Positions 12,091 through 15,760 of a stretch of DNA of 15,760 nt are shown piece by piece. Location of the stretch: assembly GCA_035651595.1 (NCBI GenBank), contig DASRFJ010000068.1:1-15760 (forward strand), written 5' to 3'. This stretch comes from JAFARZ01 sp035651595. Its GTDB lineage: Bacteria > Actinomycetota > Actinomycetes > Streptosporangiales > Streptosporangiaceae. A model generated the notes under the pieces. That model did not search any database and was not told the DNA's origin. It was given only the letters and a program-made list of their open reading frames with translations. A program made the position numbers and the translations under genes. How positions within the stretch are numbered: position 1 is the stretch's first letter; each line of letters opens with the position of its first letter.

Positions 12091-13374
12091 ATGAAATCAC
12101 GGCTCATGGCCGCGGCGGCCGTCAGCGCCGCGGCGCTAGCCGCAGTCGCGGGCTGCAGCAGCAGCTCGAGCACCACCGGTTCGAATAGCGGCAGCGGGAG
12201 TTCTTCTGGCTCGGTGACGCTGCACCTGTTCGGCGCCGACTACGGCGCCGGCACCACCAACGTGAGCACGACCACCTTCTGGAACCAGGTCGCGACGGCG
12301 TTCCACAAGAAGTACCCGAACATCACGGTCGACGTCTCGACCGTCAACTGGAACGCCTACCCGGACAAGGTCAAGGCGCTGATCCAGAACCAGCAGTACC
12401 CGGACATCCTCGAAGGCTCCGCCGCCCCGCCGTACGCAGCGGAAAACCTCATCTACCCGACGTCGCAGATTATCTCGCAGAGCACGCTCAGCAACCTGGT
12501 GCCGAAGTTCCTCAACGACACCCAGTACAACGGGACCGCCTACGGCGTGCCGTGGACGACCAGCACGCGCGCGCTTTGCTACAACAAGGCCATGTTCTCC
12601 AAGGCTGGGCTCTCCTCGCCGCCCACCACCTGGGCGCAGCTCCAGAGCGACGCCGCCGCCATCAAGTCCAAGACCGGCAACGTCGGCTTCGGCCTGCCGC
12701 TCGGCAGTGAGGAGGCCCAGGCCGAGTCACTGCTGTGGTTCCTCGGCAACGGCGGCGGCTACCTCAGCTCGTCCGGCAGCTACGACATCAACAGCGCGCA
12801 GAACATCGCCACGATGAACTTCCTGAAGTCGTTCGCGGCTTCCGGCGACACCGAGCCCGGTGCCGGCTCGGCCAACCGCACGGACCTGTGGAACTCCTTC
12901 GCCGAAGGCAAGATCGGCATGGTCAACTGCTCCCCGGCGATCGTCCCGATCGTGAAGCTCAAGGGCGCAGTGAGCACGTCCGACCTGGGTGTCACGGCCA
13001 TCGCGGGCAAGAACGGCCCGCTGACCCAGACCCTTGGCGTGCATGACGACATCGTCGCCTTCAAGTCCGGCGGTCACGCCGCGCAGATCAAGCTGTTCCT
13101 TGACTTCGCCTACCAGGACCAGTGGCAGCTCGCGTTCAACAACGACTACGACCTGCTTCCGGCGACGCAGAGCGGCGACCAGGCGTTCGGCCAGCAGAAC
13201 CCGGTGTTCAGCCAGTACATGACGAACATCGCGAACTCGGTCAACTACCCGGCCAAGGCTAACTGGACTACGGTCGAGAACCAGATCAAGCAGACGATGG
13301 GTCAGGTCGTCACCGGCAGTCCGTCCTCGATCCTCGGCGCGATCCAGCAGACGGCGTCCACGGCCAGCAGCTGA
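12091..13374 (+). CDS. Carbohydrate ABC transporter substrate-binding lipoprotein (extracellular solute-binding family 1)
   Basis: The product has 427 residues from ATG 12091 with GAGGAGAG upstream. The N-terminus is a lipoprotein signal with lipobox AVAGC (Cys22 becomes the lipidated N-terminus), followed by a Ser/Gly/Thr-rich linker. The rest is a two-lobed periplasmic-binding-protein fold of the maltose-binding type. Recognisable parts are FHKKYPNITVDVSTVNW, DILEGSAAPPYA, YGVPWTTSTRALCYNKAMF and FAEGKIGMVNCSPAIVP. It captures a sugar or oligosaccharide outside the membrane and hands it to the two permeases encoded downstream. The 93-base gap to the first permease holds a strong hairpin, which often keeps binding-protein mRNA more abundant. 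The sugar cannot be named. Confidence 0.93.
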   Translation: MKSRLMAAAAVSAAALAAVAGCSSSSSTTGSNSGSGSSSGSVTLHLFGADYGAGTTNVSTTTFWNQVATAFHKKYPNITVDVSTVNWNAYPDKVKALIQNQQYPDILEGSAAPPYAAENLIYPTSQIISQSTLSNLVPKFLNDTQYNGTAYGVPWTTSTRALCYNKAMFSKAGLSSPPTTWAQLQSDAAAIKSKTGNVGFGLPLGSEEAQAESLLWFLGNGGGYLSSSGSYDINSAQNIATMNFLKSFAASGDTEPGAGSANRTDLWNSFAEGKIGMVNCSPAIVPIVKLKGAVSTSDLGVTAIAGKNGPLTQTLGVHDDIVAFKSGGHAAQIKLFLDFAYQDQWQLAFNNDYDLLPATQSGDQAFGQQNPVFSQYMTNIANSVNYPAKANWTTVENQIKQTMGQVVTGSPSSILGAIQQTASTASS

Positions 13375-13392
13375 GCCTGCCTGTGACAGCGA

Positions 13393-13428
13393 GGCCTCGG
13401 CCCGGCGCGGCTGCGCGGGGCCGAGGCC
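13393..13428 (+). terminator. Strong intergenic hairpin between binding-protein and permease genes
   Basis: GGCCTCGGCCC (13393-13403) pairs perfectly with GGGCCGAGGCC (13418-13428). The 14-base loop can itself fold (GCGC at 13405-13408 with 13413-13416). It follows the lipoprotein stop by 18 bases and precedes the permease ribosome-binding site. No T-run is present. A partial terminator or 3'-end mRNA stabiliser is the likely role. Confidence 0.65.
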
Positions 13429-13467
13429 GTCACGCTGCACTCTTAATTGAGGGCGAAGGAGGCTCTG

Positions 13468-14436
13468 TTGTCCAACATCGTTACCGCCGGGCCCGCGACG
13501 GCCGGGCGTACCCAGGACCAGCCGCCGGGCCGGCGCCAGCGTAAGTACCCGAGAGTGCGGGCGATCCTCGCACCGCTGCCCTGGATCGGCCCGGCCATCG
13601 TGCTGATCGGCCTGGTTGTGATCTGGCCGATCGTGGTGATGTTCCAGACCTCGTTCCAGAACATCACCGCTGACGGCATCAACATCGGCTCGGCCGGCTG
13701 GCGCAACTTCAGCGGCGTGCTGAATAACGCCAACCTGCCGGGAATCCTGCTGCGCACCGTCATCTGGGTTGCCGTGGTGGTAGGCGCCACCATGCTCATC
13801 TCGCTCGGCCTCGCACAGCTGTTCAACCAGCGCTTTCCCGGCCGCACCGTGGTCCGGTGGGCGCTGATCGCGCCGTGGGCCGCCTCGGTGATGATGACCG
13901 CGCTCATCTTCCGCTGGATGCTCGACCCCAACAACGGGGCCATCAACATCCTGCTGCACCAGCTCGGCATCGTGCACGGCTTCAACACCAACCAGTCCGC
14001 CTGGCTGGCGAACCCGGACAGCGCGATGGCCTGGATGATCGTGGTCGCCGTGTTCGTCTCGGTGCCGTTTACCACCTATGTGCTGCTGGCCGGCCTGCAG
14101 ACGATCCCCGGCGAGCTGTACGAAGCGGCCCGGGTGGACGGGGCCTCGCTGTGGGAGACCTACCGTCGGATCACGCTTCCCCTGCTCCGCCCGGCGTTCT
14201 TCATCGGCCTGGTCATCAACCTGATGAACGTGTTCAACTCGTTCCCGATCATCTGGGAGATGACCCAGGGCGGCCCGGGCTATGAGACGAGCACGAGCAC
14301 GATCTTCATGTACAACCTCAAGGCCATCAACGTCGGGCAGTCCGCGGCCATGTCCATCGTCAACTTCGCCATCGTCCTCGTGATCGTCTTCGCGTTCCTC
14401 CGGATGAACAGGCGGACCCTGCAGGAGGCACGCTGA
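13468..14436 (+). CDS. Sugar ABC transporter permease, MalF type
   Basis: The product has 322 residues. TTG 13468 is chosen because GAAGGAGG (13455-13462) stands 5 bases upstream; an earlier in-frame TTG at 13447 would place that ribosome-binding site inside the gene. After a basic, proline-rich cytoplasmic N-terminus there are six hydrophobic segments. The EAA loop, EAARVDGASLWETYRRITLP (from about residue 219), contacts the ATPase. It pairs with the MalG-type permease encoded one base downstream. No ATPase gene is in the operon. In actinomycetes such importers commonly share a single MsiK-type ATPase encoded elsewhere, so I infer the same here. Confidence 0.92.
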   Translation: MSNIVTAGPATAGRTQDQPPGRRQRKYPRVRAILAPLPWIGPAIVLIGLVVIWPIVVMFQTSFQNITADGINIGSAGWRNFSGVLNNANLPGILLRTVIWVAVVVGATMLISLGLAQLFNQRFPGRTVVRWALIAPWAASVMMTALIFRWMLDPNNGAINILLHQLGIVHGFNTNQSAWLANPDSAMAWMIVVAVFVSVPFTTYVLLAGLQTIPGELYEAARVDGASLWETYRRITLPLLRPAFFIGLVINLMNVFNSFPIIWEMTQGGPGYETSTSTIFMYNLKAINVGQSAAMSIVNFAIVLVIVFAFLRMNRRTLQEAR

Positions 14437-14437
14437 G

Positions 14438-15268
14438 ATGGCCGCTACCAGAATCCGGACCGCGGTCATCGCCGCGGTCGCCTACATCATCGGCATCATC
14501 TTCATCCTCCCGTACGTGGAGATGGTGATCACGGCGCTCCGCCCGCAGAAGGAACTGCTCGACCGCAACTACCTGCCGCACCACTTCACCTGGTCCACCT
14601 TCAGCAACTTGTGGGGGTCCAACCTCAACGTGACCTCTGGCCTGGAGACCAGCCTGGAGATCGCGGGCGGCGCGACGCTCGTCGTGCTGCTGGTGGCGCT
14701 GCCCGCCGCCTACTACACGGCCCGCCGCAAGTTCCGCGGCCGTGGCGCGTTCCTGCTGCTGGTGCTGGCCACCCAGATCCTTCAGCCGACCGTGCTGATC
14801 GTCGGGCTCTACAAGGAGTTCATCAACTTCGGCCTGCAGCACTTCAGCCCGGTCTGGTCGCTGATCCTGGTCAACGCCGCGTTCAACCTGGCATTTTCCA
14901 TCTGGATCCTCAACGCCTACATCGGCTCCATCCCGGCCGAGCTCGAAGAGGCTGCGATGGTCGACGGGACCAGCCGCCTCGGCGCGCTGTTCAAGGTGAC
15001 GATCCCGATCGCGATGCCCGGCATCGTCACGGCGCTCATCTTCACGTTCATCGCGGCATGGAACGAGTTCATCACCGCGCTCACCCTCACCACGAACCCG
15101 TCGCAGTATCCGCTCACCGTGGTCATGGACGCGTTCCGCGGCGCCTACGAGGTGGACTGGCAGCACCTGTTCGCCGCCTCCGTGATCGCCACGATCCCCG
15201 TCCTCGTCCTCTTCGCGTTTATCGAGCGGCGCATTGTCGGCGGCCTCACCGCTGGCTCAATCAAATAA
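14438..15268 (+). CDS. Sugar ABC transporter permease, MalG type
   Basis: The product has 276 residues. ATG 14438 lies one base after the stop of the MalF-type gene, so translation is coupled, and GGAGG near 14425 provides the ribosome-binding site. Six hydrophobic segments are visible, beginning at about 9-28. The EAA loop EAAMVDGTSRLGALFKVTIP (171-190) is the ATPase contact, and the C-terminus (RRIVGGLTAGSIK) is typical of MalG-type permeases. With the MalF-type partner and the lipoprotein it forms a binding-protein-dependent sugar importer that lacks its own ATPase and any adjacent LacI or ROK regulator or glycosidase. A hairpin about 45 bases after the stop ends the operon. Confidence 0.93.
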   Translation: MAATRIRTAVIAAVAYIIGIIFILPYVEMVITALRPQKELLDRNYLPHHFTWSTFSNLWGSNLNVTSGLETSLEIAGGATLVVLLVALPAAYYTARRKFRGRGAFLLLVLATQILQPTVLIVGLYKEFINFGLQHFSPVWSLILVNAAFNLAFSIWILNAYIGSIPAELEEAAMVDGTSRLGALFKVTIPIAMPGIVTALIFTFIAAWNEFITALTLTTNPSQYPLTVVMDAFRGAYEVDWQHLFAASVIATIPVLVLFAFIERRIVGGLTAGSIK

Positions 15269-15313
15269 TTCGCATAACGACATCGGCTCGACCTCTGGCA
15301 ACCATGTCACGCT

Positions 15314-15371
15314 CGCATGGCTGGGGCGCCGCCCCCGTGCTCGAATACGGCACCCCAGCTTCGGCCATGCG
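15314..15371. terminator. Long two-part hairpin terminating the sugar ABC operon
   Basis: CGCATGG (15314-15320) pairs with the CCATGCG end of the element (15365-15371). CTGGGGCGCCG (15321-15331) pairs with CGGCACCCCAG (15348-15358) with one mismatch. It starts 46 bases after the permease stop and ends where a minus-strand frame stops, so it may serve both strands. No T-run follows. Confidence 0.65.
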
Positions 15372-15590
15372 CTAGTCGGCAGGGCCGAAGATCTGGCGGA
15401 CCTCCGACCCGCCTTCCCAGGCCGGCAAGTGCTGCTGGAACAGTTCAAGGAACTCGGTGGCTCTCTTGACGGCGTCGTCCTGCGAGCCGACGCTGACGAT
15501 CGCGTAGGCGATGGCGACCTCTCGCTGGTCGGTAAACGGACCGCTACTCGACGTGATCACACCGCCAGCCAGGCGGACCCTCGTGCTCAT
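15372..15590 (-). CDS. YCII-related (DGPF domain) protein, 5'-truncated remnant
   Basis: The 72-residue frame from ATG 15590 encodes STRVRLAGGVITSSSGPF, an EVAIAYAIVSVGSQDDAVKR helix region and the terminal EGGSEVRQIFG strand. These match the C-terminal two thirds of YCII-family proteins, which are normally about 100-130 residues. The frame is open further upstream (AGLAPTAM before the ATG also fits the family), but there is no start codon there. The expected N-terminal strand and helix are missing, because another gene's 3' end occupies the bases above 15620. I infer a truncated pseudogene with its joint near 15620. YCII proteins are small dimers of mostly unknown function, often beside ECF sigma factors; none is visible here. 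Confidence 0.6.
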   Translation of the reverse strand: MSTRVRLAGGVITSSSGPFTDQREVAIAYAIVSVGSQDDAVKRATEFLELFQQHLPAWEGGSEVRQIFGPAD

Positions 15591-15619
15591 CGCGGTGGGG
15601 GCGAGGCCAGCGTCCGGAG

Positions 15620-15760
15620 CTAGGGCCTGCCGAGGACCAGCGCGAGCCGGCCGAGCGCGCCGTCGATCTGGCCGAGCGCCGCACCGCGGGGCCCGTCGGG
15701 CAGCGGCACGGCTGCCTCGTAGTTCCGGCCGGTCCGCCTGCCGATCGCCAGGCGTACCGC
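15620..15760 (-). CDS. 3' end of an unrecognised gene
   Basis: A minus-strand frame with GC-rich third positions enters from the window edge and stops at TAG 15620-15622. The last 46 residues include VRLAIGRRTGRNYEAAV and a leucine-rich end (GALGRLALVLGRP). I do not recognise the family from this fragment. The gene reads toward the truncated YCII remnant in the same direction, with only about 30 bases between its stop and the remnant's first ATG. Confidence 0.5.
   Translation of the reverse strand, partial: AVRLAIGRRTGRNYEAAVPLPDGPRGAALGQIDGALGRLALVLGRP

Noticed and set aside
12727..14469. A 580-residue minus-strand open frame
   Set aside because: It is antisense to the lipoprotein and permease genes, rich in His, Asp, Arg and Glu as typical of GC-rich shadow frames, and has no family resemblance.

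Overview
The window looks like chromosomal DNA of a high-GC filamentous actinomycete (Streptomyces/Streptosporangiales type). I infer this from GC-rich third codon positions, GTG and TTG starts, an AfsR/SARP-type regulator, many secreted proteins, and a sugar ABC importer operon without its own ATPase. I cannot name a genus.

Left part (1-3900): a rearranged accessory region. It opens with a minus-strand SARP-family regulator whose recognisable sequence stops exactly inside the Walker A loop of its NTPase domain. Divergent from it lie two tandemly duplicated genes for small secreted six-cysteine beta-trefoil-like proteins, and each copy carries the same upstream block with 11-bp spaced TTCAAC repeats. 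Next come a short duplicated fragment of a sensor-kinase 3' end, a decayed ABC-transporter ATPase fragment, and a third secreted protein, a ricin-B-like lectin.

Middle part (3896-9313): an OmpR/BaeS-type two-component system (minus). Divergent from it is a 36-residue membrane peptide translationally coupled to a DedA-family protein. Then come a SugE/Gdx-type SMR exporter (minus), a general-stress membrane protein, a TerC-family membrane protein that reads in frame into a MarR regulator, and a small zinc-ribbon protein. The theme is membrane and stress homeostasis.

Right part (9314-15760): a secreted six-cysteine protein of unknown function (minus), an acyl-CoA dehydrogenase with a long palindrome just upstream (minus), and a carbohydrate ABC importer operon (lipoprotein, MalF-type and MalG-type permeases, plus) bounded by strong hairpins. 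It ends with a 5'-truncated YCII-family remnant and the 3' end of an unrecognised gene (both minus).

Two copies of a roughly 80-bp imperfect palindrome (3665-3746 and 9478-9555) share the same arm sequence, and both sit in tail-to-tail intergenic gaps. They look like a dispersed palindromic repeat family. The other main point of interest is the TerC-MarR fusion, which can be explained by a 20-bp tandem duplication that removes the TerC stop codon from frame.
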